From: Streptomyces candidus
Lineage (GTDB): Bacteria > Actinomycetota > Actinomycetes > Streptomycetales > Streptomycetaceae
Reading direction: 5' to 3'
Length of the DNA stretch: 64,000 nt
Assembly: GCF_014207445.1 (NCBI RefSeq)
Contig: NZ_JACHEM010000005.1
Span: 310,001 to 374,000, forward strand
A model generated the notes under the pieces. That model did no database searches, was not told the origin of the DNA, and saw only the letters and a program-made list of their open reading frames with translations. Below, one piece after another: positions 26,847 through 36,330 of this stretch. The position numbers and the translations under genes are program-made. The number at the start of each line of letters is the position of its first letter. Within the stretch, counting starts at the first letter, position 1.

Positions 26847-27295
26847 GACTGTTCCTTCCGGCGTGGCTCCTATGGACAACCCACACTCTGTTTCCTCAAC
26901 TCCCCTTGAGGTCAAGCACTCCGCGAGTCGCCTGCGACGGCCCCGTTCTCACACAGCTATGAGGTGGGCGATTCCGGCCGTAGAGGCGAGGTGCAGGCAT
27001 CTGCCGCGGTAGCACGGGGACGGCGGAGCGGACCTGACGGTCGAGGAGTGACGGAACTCGCTGCCCGCGTCGTGCGCATGTCCGCCGTTCCGGCGTCGTG
27101 CGCCGAGGCGGGGCGACCGGTAGCTCACCGGCGCGGGCATACCGAGGTCCTCCGCGCGGTGACCGTACTGCCCACGGTGGTGTCCGCGCCGTAGGGCTGC
27201 GGTCATGCCCTACGACCCCGCGGGGGGTACCCCCCGTTGCGGCCCGGGTGGTTGCCCCATGTCCGAGTGGCGCGGCCGACGGGCACGATTCGGCC
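26847..27295. other. Intergenic region, no gene seen
   Basis: About 450 bases between the divergent quinone oxidoreductase and lipase genes. I see no convincing coding frame, tRNA or strong hairpin. It should contain the promoters of both genes. Confidence 0.5.
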
Positions 27296-28516
27296 ATGAC
27301 TTTACAGCGAACAAGCATCCGCATTGTGGCTGGTGCGGCGGTTCTCGGCAGTGTGTCCGCCCTGGTGGCTCCGGTCTCGGCGGCGACCGGCTCCCACGGT
27401 GAGCGGGTACGAGGTGGGGCCCTGGTCTCCGTCGAGCAAGCGGCCGACCTTACGGCGGAGGAGGTGGCCGAGGAGCTCCGGGAAAAGATCGACTCGTCCC
27501 GGGTGCGCTATGGCGTGACCGCCTATCGGGTCACCTACCGCACCACTGACAGCGCGGGCGCGCCCACGACCGCAAGCCAGCTCGTCGTCCTGCCCAAGAA
27601 CAGGGCGCGCCACCTGTCCACCGTCTCCTGGCTGCACGGCACCACCGTCCACCGCAAGGACGTCGCCTCGGAGAACCCGAAGTCGAACGACCGGCTCGTC
27701 GCCCTGCTGCTCGCCTCGACCGGGCGGGCCGTTTCGGCGCCCGACTACGTGGGCCTCGGCTCGGGCGAAGGCTTCCACCCGTACGGTGACCCAGGAGCCA
27801 CCGTCGCGGCCTCGGTGGACGGCCTGCGCGCGGCCCGGACCTTCGTCCACCGCAGCGGCCGGGAGCTGAAACGCAAGGTGCAGGTCAGCGGGTTCTCGCA
27901 GGGCGGCCCCGCGACCATGCTGGTGGGCCGGGCGCTCCAGCAGGAGGGCGCCGACCGCTACTTCAGGCTCGGGGCACTCGCCCCGGTCGGCGGCCCCTAC
28001 AATCTCTCGGCCTTCGAGGCCGCAGCAGCCGACGACAAGATGGACAAATCCGCCATCTACCTCGCCTACTTCGTCACCGCCTGGAACAAGATGTACGGCC
28101 TCTACACCTCGCCCGCCGAAGCCTTCCGCTCCCCCTACGACAGCAGCGTCGAGAGCCTCTTCGACGGTCATCACACCACCGACGAGATCCTCGGCGCGCT
28201 CCCGGCTGCCTCCAAGGACCTGTTCACCGAGGACTTCCTGAGCAAGATCCGCAAGCCGGACGGTGTCCTGAAGGACAGGCTGTACCCGATGGACAACACG
28301 TGCAACTGGCGACCGAAAGTACCGGTGCAGATCTTCTACGGCGGTGGCGACAAGGACGTCCTCCCCAGCCACTCGGCCTACTGCGCAGCCCAGTTGACGA
28401 GCAACGGCGCCGCCCACCGGCTGATCGACGTCGGTGACTACGACCACAACGGATCGGTGCGCAAAGCTCTGCCCCGCATCATCGAGTTCTTCGACGATGC
28501 GGCAGGGACCAACTGA
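27296..28516 (+). CDS. Secreted lipase/esterase (alpha/beta hydrolase)
   Basis: A 406-residue exported hydrolase of the secretory lipase class. The signal peptide (QRTSIRIVAGAAVLGSVSAL, cleavage near VSAATG) precedes a mature domain. Key motifs are VSWLHGTTVH (oxyanion region), SAPDYVGLGSGEGFHPYGDP, nucleophile elbow VSGFSQGG, FYGGGDKDVLP (acid) and VGDYDHNGS (histidine). It probably acts on acyl esters outside the cell. Longer in-frame starts exist but lack a signal peptide. No operon partner. Confidence 0.9.
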   Translation: MTLQRTSIRIVAGAAVLGSVSALVAPVSAATGSHGERVRGGALVSVEQAADLTAEEVAEELREKIDSSRVRYGVTAYRVTYRTTDSAGAPTTASQLVVLPKNRARHLSTVSWLHGTTVHRKDVASENPKSNDRLVALLLASTGRAVSAPDYVGLGSGEGFHPYGDPGATVAASVDGLRAARTFVHRSGRELKRKVQVSGFSQGGPATMLVGRALQQEGADRYFRLGALAPVGGPYNLSAFEAAAADDKMDKSAIYLAYFVTAWNKMYGLYTSPAEAFRSPYDSSVESLFDGHHTTDEILGALPAASKDLFTEDFLSKIRKPDGVLKDRLYPMDNTCNWRPKVPVQIFYGGGDKDVLPSHSAYCAAQLTSNGAAHRLIDVGDYDHNGSVRKALPRIIEFFDDAAGTN

Positions 28517-28653
28517 AGCACGTCACCGACAGGTCGGGCACCATCCGGCGTCGGGGTTGCCTCGCGCGCCGCGCCGTCCCTCGGTCGGCGCTCCGACCTC
28601 CGAGGTAGCGGGGCGACCACCCCCGGCACTCGCAAGCACGTCCCGGAGGGCCT

Positions 28654-29355
28654 GTGACCCGGTCCCGCACCGTCCGAAGAACGTTGCGGGGTGGGAGCGG
28701 TAGCAGAGCAGACTGTTTGTCAGGGAGGACGATCGAGGATCAGCTGCGCCTCGTGCGGGGCCTCGCGGCCCCTGGGCCCGCGAACCAGGCCCGCGTCCTG
28801 GGGAATAGTCCGTATGCCCGGGCGCTCCTGTTGCTCAGTTCGCGACAGCCAACGCACGGTCTGCCCGTGTTCTTCGAGGACCGAGGGGCAGCGATGCCCG
28901 CCGCCGTGGCGAGTCGGCGAACGTCGGTCGGACGGGGCCGGAGCGTGCCCCTGTCGGCAGCCGCGTACGGGCCCCAGGCACGCCGGCTCGAACTGGTCAC
29001 GGCAGGCGGGCGTGTGCTCGGCTCCGCCGAGGGCGACGGGCCGCTCGCGGTGTCGCTCGACGTGGAGGTGCGGGAGCCGACCTGGGTGGCGGCCCGCTGT
29101 ACGGGCGGAGCGCACCCCGACGTGCTGGCCGAGCGGGCGTGGTCGCACACGGGTGCCACGTGGCTGGACGTGGACGGAGCCAGCGTACGGCGCGAGTCCG
29201 ACCTCGCCTTCTGCCGTCGGTGGCTCGACCTGCTGGCGGACTTCGTGCAGAAGCACGGCCGGTTCCGCGACGCCCAGCAGCGGATCGACCTGCTCGCCGC
29301 TGTCGACGCAGCCCGTCCCTTCTACGCGGCGGGTTTGGGGGTGCGGGCGAGGTGA
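28654..29355 (+). pseudogene. Fragment resembling the C-terminus of a CehA/McbA-type PHP hydrolase
   Basis: The last 130 codons look coding and family-like: LELVTAGGRVLGSAEGDG, EVREPTWVAARCTGG, then SHTGATWLDVDG and CRRWLDLLADFVQKHGRF. This resembles the C-terminal part of CehA/McbA metallohydrolases as I recall them. The upstream 100 codons are arginine- and proline-rich without PHP metal motifs, so the catalytic domain is missing. Probably a 5'-deleted remnant. A small functional protein cannot be excluded. Confidence 0.5.
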
Positions 29356-29365
29356 CCGCCGTGCC

Positions 29366-30112
29366 TCACGCCCGGGATCTCAGCACGTCGACCTCACAGC
29401 CCGGCGCGAACGGGTCGAAGCCGTGCGCGACCAGCCAGCGAACTGACAGCAGGCTTCGCAACGACCACCAGGCATGGATCACGTCGAGGTCGATGTCGGT
29501 GCCGTAGCCCGCGAGGACGTCGGCGAGGTGCTCCTCGTGTCCGAGCGTGAAGGTGGCGAGGTCGTACAGAGCATCACCCCGGCCCGCCTCGGACCAGTCG
29601 ATGATGCCGGTCACCTCGTCGCCGTCGACGAAGACGTGCGCAATCTGCAGATCGCCGTGCGTGAACGCCGGAGTCCACGGCCGGAGCGCGGCCTCGGCGA
29701 CCCGGCGGTTGCGGGTCACCAGGTCGGCGGGCAGGAGACCGTTCGTCCCGAGCAACTCGCATTCGGCGTCGAGCTTCGCCGCCAGCGCAGCAGTGCTCTG
29801 GCCGGCCCGGCCCGGCAGGGGCGGCAGCGGTGCTTCGTGCAGCTTCCGGATGGCGGCGCCCGCAGCGGCCCACGCCGCCGACGAGCCGGTCGACGGTCCG
29901 CCGAGGCGCCCGAGCGTCGTTCCCTCAAGTGCGGCGAGCGCCAGCACGGGCGGTCTGCGCCACAGGACCTTGGGGGTCGGGACCGGCGCGAGGGACATCA
30001 CTTCGACCTCGACGTCCATACGCGCCTGATCGGCGTCCACCTTAAGGAACACGTCGCCGACGCGCAGGGTCGCGCGTTCGGAGTGGGCGACCACGACTTC
30101 GACCTCATCCAT
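29366..30112 (-). CDS. Aminoglycoside phosphotransferase-family kinase
   Basis: A 248-residue APH/choline kinase-fold protein. The N-lobe has RVGDVFLKVDADQ, the ATP Lys. The catalytic loop is FTHGDLQIAHVFVDGD and the metal site GIIDWSEAGRGDALYDLATF. In the usual APH loop H-G-D-x2-x2-N, the Asn position here is His, an unusual substitution in this class. Substrate unknown. Convergent with the PHP-like remnant. Confidence 0.85.
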   Translation of the reverse strand: MDEVEVVVAHSERATLRVGDVFLKVDADQARMDVEVEVMSLAPVPTPKVLWRRPPVLALAALEGTTLGRLGGPSTGSSAAWAAAGAAIRKLHEAPLPPLPGRAGQSTAALAAKLDAECELLGTNGLLPADLVTRNRRVAEAALRPWTPAFTHGDLQIAHVFVDGDEVTGIIDWSEAGRGDALYDLATFTLGHEEHLADVLAGYGTDIDLDVIHAWWSLRSLLSVRWLVAHGFDPFAPGCEVDVLRSRA

Positions 30113-30861
30113 GGGCGATCACTATCCCGGGAAGTGAGCGACGAAGTCGCCTGTTTTATCGGGTGCGATGACGCAGCCGACCGCGTCCCGCCACCTGACA
30201 GCGCGTGCGCGACACCGACCCTTGACGAGATCAAGCCGCGAGGTCCGGGGCACACAGGGACTTCCCGGTGACCGCCGCGGCCACCGGGCCTCCCTTCCTC
30301 CGGCGGCCCACCGCCACTTCTGGTCGGGCGGGGCTCACTTGATGTCCGTGTCGCCCAGGGCCTCCAGCACCTGGCGCAGCCCGTCTCCGTGATCAGGGGC
30401 AACCTGGGCTACCGCCTCGGCGGCGCGTTCGGCCCCGCCCTCGCGGCCCTGCTCGTCCTCAACACCTGACCACTGCGTACCCGCTCCCCGGCCACCCGAC
30501 GCAGGCACTCACGGCGCGGGCGAGGGCGGCTCGTCGGGAGGACGAGCGACTCGACCGACGTCGTCGGCGTGACCACGCTCGGTCAGTACCGAGCGCGAGG
30601 AGGGCATCCCCGCCAGGTACAGGACGGCGACCATACCGGGACGGCAGGCACGGCCGACCTCGCGCTGGCCGGGACGTGTGAGGGCGGCAAAGACGTCTGC
30701 ACCGGCGCCACCCCGTCTCGTACGAGAGGCGACCGGGGGGCATGCTCGTCGGCGATCCGGGCCGGCCGGACCATCCAGCCCGAGTCGGCCGTCCGGGCAA
30801 GCATGCCGTGCCGCAGTGCGTACGCTGCGAGCGTCCGGCCGTTTTCCAGGAGGAGCCGCGA
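30113..30861. other. Intergenic region with weak gene debris
   Basis: About 750 bases without a gene I can support. A plus-strand stretch at about 30370-30468 reads as VIRGNLGYRLGGAFGPALAA then LLVLNT-stop, membrane-like, perhaps a transporter tail, but with no recognisable body upstream. The end of the region carries AGGAGG, the ribosome-binding site for the next gene. Confidence 0.4.
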
Positions 30862-31674
30862 ATGACTGAGAACCCCTCTGTACCCGGTCCGCGCGAGGAC
30901 CTGGCCCTGCACAACGACTGGTTCTTCTCGGGATGGGAACATGTCGTGCCCCGCCAGGGGTTCGCACTGACCATGCTGATCGGGACCGCGAGCCAGCACG
31001 GCTGCACCGGCTCGCTGGACGACCTGCTTCAAGAGATCTGCGGGGGCCACTGGGACATGATCGGTGGCGATCTCGACGGTGCTCTCACGTTCTTCTGGCC
31101 CGATGGGGAGTGGGACTACGAGGACGAGCCGGAAGGCCGAGAGGCATGCGAGGCGCGTCGTTGGGAGCAGTTCGGCGCCATGCTGACGGCCGCAGGCTTC
31201 CCGGTACCCAAAACGGTGCGGGACCTGTCCGAGCTCTACCTGACGTGGGGCCTGGCCGGCCGCGAGGAGACGCCGGAGGGCACCCGGTGGACGATGCCCG
31301 CCGTACTACCGCTGCCCGGCGACCTGTTGGCCCTGGACCCCGAGCTGACCAAACGGCTCGACAGGAACCGCTGGACGATGCGCACCGGCCCGCTCGTCAA
31401 CACCCTCGTCAACCACCTGGTCGACGATCTGGGTGAACCGCAGGAGATCCTCACCTCCCTGGACCGACTGGCGACGGCCACCGGCCAGGACGCCGACAAC
31501 GTCCGCCTCGCCCTCGCGGAGTTCGCGCAGTCCGGGGACGCCCAGGTGTACCGCGGCCGCGAGTTGGCCGACGCGGAACGCCTGGAGGCACACCAGCGCT
31601 TCCGCCTGGTCATGGACTGGGAGCACTTCCACGCGACCCGGATCCGGCTGGGCATCGGGGGCGACGACGCGTGA
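30862..31674 (+). CDS. DUF6042-like hypothetical protein
   Basis: A 270-residue soluble protein: LALHNDWFFSGWEHVVPRQG, TMLIGTASQHGCTGSLDDL, a Glu/Asp-rich DGEWDYEDEPEG segment and a helical C-terminal part. I believe it matches the Streptomyces DUF6042 family, function unknown. The start is well supported by AGGAGG eight bases before the ATG. Translation stops six residues after GIGGDDA. No partner genes. Confidence 0.75.
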   Translation: MTENPSVPGPREDLALHNDWFFSGWEHVVPRQGFALTMLIGTASQHGCTGSLDDLLQEICGGHWDMIGGDLDGALTFFWPDGEWDYEDEPEGREACEARRWEQFGAMLTAAGFPVPKTVRDLSELYLTWGLAGREETPEGTRWTMPAVLPLPGDLLALDPELTKRLDRNRWTMRTGPLVNTLVNHLVDDLGEPQEILTSLDRLATATGQDADNVRLALAEFAQSGDAQVYRGRELADAERLEAHQRFRLVMDWEHFHATRIRLGIGGDDA

Positions 31675-31864
31675 CGCGGAGGGCGTTGGACCTCTGCGCG
31701 CCCTCGGCCCGGCCGGCCTGGATCGCAAAGGACCGTCGGCGGAGACATGGGAGGTGTCCGCCCTCCTGCGCCCGTCGGCGCGGCGAAGACCTCCTCCCGG
31801 GTGGGGACCGCCTGCGAATGCAACGACGTAGCGAACCACCCCAGATCCTCGCGGACCTGCCGGT

Positions 31865-33342
31865 TCAGCCGGTTCCACCGGAGACGGTCTGCCCGGTGCC
31901 GGCACCCGCCCCGGTGCCGATGGCAGCGGGACGCGAAGGGGCACGTGTCAGCTCGCGGAGGGTGCGGCCGAGCAGTTCCGCACCTTCCGCGACAGCGCCG
32001 GACGGGCCCGCCGCGTAACCGAGGACCAGGCCGGGGCGGCCGGGGAGCTGGCGATGCCAGGAGAGGGGCTGGCACTTCACCCCGCGGGCGAGCGCGGCGG
32101 CGGCCAGCTCGGTGTCGGGGACCTCCTGCGGGTAGGTCACCGTCAGGTGCAGGCCTGCCGCGGCTCCGTGCACGACCGCGCCCGGCAGATGGGCGGCCAG
32201 CGCGTCGATCATCGCGTCGCGTCGGCGCACATGCCGGCCCCGCAGCAGCCGCAGATGCCGTTCCAGTCGGCCGGACTCCATCAGCCGGGCGAGCACCAGC
32301 TGAGGCAGCAGGGCGTTGCCGAGGTCGGTGAACCGTTTGGCGTCGGTCAGTTCCTTGCGATAGCGGGGCGGCGGCACCATCCAGCCGATGCGCAGTGCCG
32401 GGGCGAGCAGTTTGGACACGCTGCCCAGGTAGCACACCCGGTCGGCGAACACCGAGTGGAGCGCGGGCACCGGCGGCCGGTCGTAACGGTGTTCGGCGTC
32501 GTAGTCGTCCTCCACGATCAGCCCGCCGTCCGACGCCCAGCGCAGCAGCTCGCGCCGCCGTTCGCCGCTGGTCACCGCCCCGGTGGGGAACTGGTGGGCG
32601 GGGGTGACCAGGACGGCGGATGCGCCGGTGGCGCGCAGCGCGTCGACGCGCAGGCCGTCCTCGTCGACCGGAACCGGCGGGGTGGTGAAACCTCCGTTGA
32701 GGAGGTGCTGGCGGGTGCCGAGCGATCCGGGATCCTCGACCGCGACACTGTCGACGCCGTGCGCCCGCAGGACCGGATGCAGGAGCGTGAGCGCCTGAGC
32801 CGTGCCGGCGACGATCAGTATGTCGTCCGGTCCGACCCGGATGTCGCGGCTGCGCGCCAGCCAGTCGGCGACGGCGCGGCGCAGGCGAGGTGCTCCCCGT
32901 GGGTCTCCGTACCCGAGGTCCTCGGCGGAGAGCTCGGCGAGTACGTCCCGTTCGGCGCGCAGCCAGGCGGCGCGGGGAAAGGCCGAGAGGTCGGGCGCCC
33001 GGGGGTGAGGTCGATGCGGGCGGCGGCGGCCCGCAGCGCGTCGAAGGCATCCGGCCCCGGTTCCCCCGTGAACACGGAGCACGGAGCGGCGGTGCCGAAG
33101 TGCTGGTTCTGGCCCCGAGGCAGCCCGGGGACGGACGGCGGCGGTGACGGCGCGGGCGGAACGGCGACCACCGTCGTGCCGCCGCGCCGACGGCCCTCGA
33201 CGTGGCCGTCCTCGGTGAGCCTGCGGTAGGCCTCCGTGATCACGCCGCGGGAGACGCCCAGTTCGGCGGCGAGGACGCGGGTGGCCCCACGGGTCAATAC
33301 GGCGTCGGTTCCCGGCGGTGTGCGGCCCCTTTCCGTCCCCAT
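31865..33342 (-). pseudogene. PdxR/MocR-type regulator, frameshifted and 5'-truncated
   Basis: A GntR winged helix (VLAAELGVSRGVITEAYRRL, then TEDGHVEGRRRGG) lies in one frame and a class I aminotransferase domain in another. The latter contains DLGYGDPRGAPRLRRAVADW, LVTPAHQFPTGAV and the PLP lysine region YLGSVSKLLAPALRIGW. The frames join at about 33000-33010, in DLTPG, where a run reading ACCCCCGGGCGCCCG on the minus strand appears to lack one base. The first helix of the GntR domain is also missing. Such proteins regulate PLP synthesis or related genes; this copy is probably inactive, or the base loss is a sequencing error. Confidence 0.75.
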
Positions 33343-33670
33343 CCTCCCCGTGGCCCACCAAAGGGGTGGGGAACGTGAGGCCGGCAGCGATCGTCAGCAA
33401 GCGACGGGGCATCGGCGGGAGTGCACAGCGCCCTGAGCGGTGCGGGAGCTGTCGCCGGCCGCCCGTAGGGCGAGTTGGGCAGTCCGGGGGATCCGGGGAA
33501 CCCCTTTGGCCTCGCCGGCCGGGACCGCCGGGGCAGCAGCACTCTGATCAGCACCGGAAGGCTCCTGGCCCTGGCGTGAACAGCACGGCCCTCAAGGACG
33601 ACGGTGTGGGGACGCCGGGACGGGGTATGCCCCGCCCCGGGGACACGGGGCGGGGCAACGGGGGGCAGTG

Positions 33671-34027
33671 ATGAGACGTGGGAACGTGGACAAGGGCTGT
33701 CTGGGGCTCGGACTGGTCTTCCTTCCCTTCGGCCTGGGGCTCGGGTACGTGCTGGTGGTGGGGGCCTGGCGGTTCGGGCGTTTCCTCTGGACCACGGGCG
33801 GGCCACGGCTCGCCGAGGGCGATCCGAAGGCGTGGACCGCCCTCGGTATGGTCCTCTTCTTCGTCGCGGTGGTGGTCTTCATCCATCGGGACGCAGGTCG
33901 AAACGGCGGTCCGAACCCCCGGCCCGGCCGGGCGGTCCACCGGGGAGAGGACTGGTACTGGCAGCCCGATCCCATCGAGTATCCGCCACATCCGAAGGAT
34001 AATCCCGGGCGCCCGCCCTCTCCATGA
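33671..34027 (+). CDS. Small membrane protein, function unknown
   Basis: A 118-residue protein with two hydrophobic helices (GLGLVFLPFGLGLGYVLVVG and TALGMVLFFVAVVVFIH) separated by a short hydrophilic loop. A Pro-rich tail follows with WYWQPDPIEYPPHP. Family not recognised. It overlaps the long-frame start of the next gene but not its preferred start, so coupling is possible. Confidence 0.6.
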   Translation: MRRGNVDKGCLGLGLVFLPFGLGLGYVLVVGAWRFGRFLWTTGGPRLAEGDPKAWTALGMVLFFVAVVVFIHRDAGRNGGPNPRPGRAVHRGEDWYWQPDPIEYPPHPKDNPGRPPSP

Positions 34028-34056
34028 CCCGCCAGCGCGTCCCGGGGCCTCATGGC

Positions 34057-34088
34057 GCGAGGCGGCGAGGCGGCGAGGCGGCGAGGAG
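34057..34088. repeat. Four-unit 8-bp tandem repeat upstream of the serine hydrolase
   Basis: GCGAGGCG is repeated three times and followed by GCGAGGAG, ending in the ribosome-binding site of the serine hydrolase. Copy-number change could alter ribosome-binding site context or the reading frame of an upstream extension. Confidence 0.7.
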
Positions 34089-34101
34089 GGGGGAGCTACA
34101 G

Positions 34102-35337
34102 GTGAATGCCGTGAGGTGGAGCGGGCCCGGCGCCCGCGCTGTGCGGCGCCGGGGAGGGTGCGCGGCTCTGGTGGTCGTTCTCGCCCTTCTGGGCGCGGGG
34201 ACGCTCCCGGCCGCGTCGACCGCGGCCGTGCACGAGCAGAGCGGGCAGGTGTTGCAGCGCGACGTGGACGCGATCCGCTCCGCCGGCGTCACCGGAGTGC
34301 AGGCAGAGGTACGCACCCCGCGCGGCCAGTGGTCCGCCCGCAGCGGAGTGGCCGACCTGGGGACCGGCCGACCCGTGCCCAAGGGCGGGTACTTCCGGAT
34401 GGGCAGCAACACCAAGACGTTCGTCGCCACGGTGGTGTTGCAACTGGCCGGGCAGCGGCGGCTGTCCCTGGACGACACTGTCCACACATGGCTGCCCGGC
34501 GTGGTGCGGGGCAACGGGAACAACGGCGCCCGGATCACTCTGCGGCAGCTGCTCCAACACACCAGCGGCCTGTACGACTACGCCAACGACCTGCCGGTCC
34601 TCAATTCCGCCCAGGGGTACCGCCGCCACTGGAACGACGACATCCCGCCGGAACGGCTGGTGGCGATGGCGATGCGACACGGGCCGGGTGACGGGAGCTG
34701 GTCGTACTCCAACACCAACTACGTCCTGCTCGGCATGATCATCAATAGGGTGACCGGCCGTGACTGGGCCACGGAGGTGACCGACCGTATTCTGCGGCCG
34801 CTACGCCTGACGCACACCTTCGCACCCCACACCCTCGCGCCCCGGCGGCGAGCAGACCTGCCGAGTCCGCACGCCTCCGGCTACGAGCAGTTCACCGAGG
34901 GCGGACCGCTGATCGACACCACCAGGCTCAACCACAGCTGGGCCGGCCCAGCCGCTGAACTGATCACCACCACCGAGGACCTGACCCGTTTCTGGCAGGC
35001 GCTCATGGGCGGCCGACTGCTGCGGCCCACGCAAATGGCGGAGATGACGACCACCGTGGACACGCGTCTCGGCGGACGGTACGGCCTGGGCATCGTCCGG
35101 CTCCCCCTGCCCTGTGGAGGGTGGTACTGGACGCACCCGGGCAGCGTCCCCGGCTACGCCACCCGCGTCGGCGTCACCGGAGACGGCCGGCGGGTCATCG
35201 TGCTGTCCCTGTCCTCCCGGGTGAGGGCCTGGGAGCCGGTGGAGAAGGCCACCGATACGGCGATCCGGAACACCCTGTGCGGACAGGGCCACTCCAGGAC
35301 GCCGCTGTTTCCGGCCGGAGCACCTCGCCGGGAATGA
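34102..35337 (+). CDS. Secreted class C beta-lactamase-fold serine hydrolase (D-Ala-D-Ala carboxypeptidase-like)
   Basis: A 411-residue exported protein. The signal sequence spans about GCAALVVVLALLGAGTLPAA. The serine hydrolase motifs are S-x-x-K as GSNTKTF, Y-x-N as YSNTNYV, and HPGSVPGY near the third motif. Length and order match R61-type carboxypeptidases or esterases. I prefer GTG 34102, since GGAGGGGGGAG lies about 8 bases before it and the signal peptide follows. It would act on peptidoglycan peptides or small amides outside the cell. Tail (GHSRTPLFPAG) unstructured. Confidence 0.9.
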   Translation: MNAVRWSGPGARAVRRRGGCAALVVVLALLGAGTLPAASTAAVHEQSGQVLQRDVDAIRSAGVTGVQAEVRTPRGQWSARSGVADLGTGRPVPKGGYFRMGSNTKTFVATVVLQLAGQRRLSLDDTVHTWLPGVVRGNGNNGARITLRQLLQHTSGLYDYANDLPVLNSAQGYRRHWNDDIPPERLVAMAMRHGPGDGSWSYSNTNYVLLGMIINRVTGRDWATEVTDRILRPLRLTHTFAPHTLAPRRRADLPSPHASGYEQFTEGGPLIDTTRLNHSWAGPAAELITTTEDLTRFWQALMGGRLLRPTQMAEMTTTVDTRLGGRYGLGIVRLPLPCGGWYWTHPGSVPGYATRVGVTGDGRRVIVLSLSSRVRAWEPVEKATDTAIRNTLCGQGHSRTPLFPAGAPRRE

Positions 35338-35398
35338 CCACGGCCCTGACGTCCGGCGCCGCGTACCGGGGCGACGCGGGGCTCGGTGCGCGTGGGCT

Positions 35399-36082
35399 CT
35401 ACAGCGCGCGCAGGACGGCGGTGACCTTGCCGAGGATGGTGGCCTCGTTGCCCCGGATCGGGGCGAAGCGCTCGTTCTCCGGGAGCAGCCACACGTCGGA
35501 CCCCTGGCGCTTGAAGCGCTTGACGGTGGCGTCGCCGTCGATCATCGCGGCGACGATGTCACCGTTGCTGGCCTCGGGCTGGGCGCGGACGACGACCTGG
35601 TCGCCGTCCGCGATGTGCGCGTCGATCATGGATTCACCGACGACGGTCAGGACGAACAGGTCGCCCTCGCCGACCAGTTGGCGCGGCAGCGGCAGTACGT
35701 CCTCCACGTGCTGTTCGGCCAGGATGGGTGTGCCGGCGGCGATGCGGCCGACGAGCGGCACGTACGCGGTACCGGGGGAGGGCGGGCCGTCGTTGGGGGT
35801 GGTGCCGTGGTGGCGGTCGGCGCGGATGCGGTAGGCGCGCGGGCGGCACGGGTCGCGTTCCAGGATTCCCTTGCGCTCCAGCGCGGACAGCTGGTGGGCG
35901 ACGGAGGAGGTGGAGGCGAGGCCGGCCGCCTGGCCGATCTCGCGCATGGACGGCGGATAGCCGCGCTCGGTGACGTGCCGGCGGATGGTCGCGACGATCT
36001 TGGCCTGGCGGTCGGTGAGCCCGTCGGCACGGGTGCGGATGCCGGCGGGCCGTCCGGGCCCGGCGGTGGTCGTCGTGCGCAT
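35399..36082 (-). CDS. lexA: LexA repressor of the SOS response
   Basis: A 227-residue LexA. The N-terminal winged helix includes [20 protein letters not shown] and [20 protein letters not shown]. The self-cleavage site Ala-Gly is in VGRIAAGTP; the catalytic dyad is Ser in [11 protein letters not shown] and Lys in [10 protein letters not shown]. It represses damage-inducible genes by binding GAAC-type boxes until RecA triggers autocleavage. ATG 36082 has GGGGAG about 5 bases upstream. It is divergent from the dnaE2 operon, whose promoter region carries a LexA-like box. Confidence 0.97.
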   Translation of the reverse strand: MRTTTTAGPGRPAGIRTRADGLTDRQAKIVATIRRHVTERGYPPSMREIGQAAGLASTSSVAHQLSALERKGILERDPCRPRAYRIRADRHHGTTPNDGPPSPGTAYVPLVGRIAAGTPILAEQHVEDVLPLPRQLVGEGDLFVLTVVGESMIDAHIADGDQVVVRAQPEASNGDIVAAMIDGDATVKRFKRQGSDVWLLPENERFAPIRGNEATILGKVTAVLRAL

Positions 36083-36142
36083 GAATCTCCCCGTTTGTGA
36101 TCGTCCGGTGCCGCGACCGTACCTCGTCCCCGCGCCGATCAG

Positions 36143-36154
36143 GAACACGCATTC
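36143..36154. promoter_or_regulatory. Weak LexA-like box upstream of lexA
   Basis: GAACACGCATTC, about 60 bases before the lexA start, matches the dyad GAAC-N4-GTTC at all but one position. It could allow autoregulation. Only a weak match, in AT-rich promoter DNA. Confidence 0.35.
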
Positions 36155-36259
36155 TATTTCTTTGCGTCCACTCACCCCTTGTGCGGTACGGAATATCGAG
36201 GGCGCGACGGCCGGGGTGCCGGTCTCCCGGCATGCCGGGAGTGCGGTCTGCCGCTACAG

Positions 36260-36275
36260 TCGTACATACGTTCGA
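36260..36275. promoter_or_regulatory. LexA (SOS) box upstream of dnaE2
   Basis: TCGTACATACGTTCGA matches the actinobacterial SOS consensus CGAAC-N4-GTTCG with one mismatch in the left arm (CGTAC). It lies about 55 bases before the dnaE2 ATG and is the only such site in the DNA nearby, so damage-inducible transcription of the operon is likely. Confidence 0.75.
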
Positions 36276-36330
36276 TAAATGGATCGGGCGGAGACGAGGC
36301 GAGCGGAGGGGTGGAGATGGGTGGCAGGTC

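Noticed and set aside
27100-27150. A possible tRNA in CGACCGGTAGCTCACCGG
   Set aside because: No acceptor stem, T-loop or anticodon arm can be formed.
30370-30468. Membrane-like tail (GYRLGGAFGPALAALLVLNT)
   Set aside because: No upstream body in frame and too short to assign; recorded only as debris.
34024-34101. Longer start for the serine hydrolase overlapping the upstream small gene
   Set aside because: The extension is Arg/Gly repeat-coded (8-bp array) and lacks a ribosome-binding site; GTG 34102 has a strong one and precedes the signal peptide.
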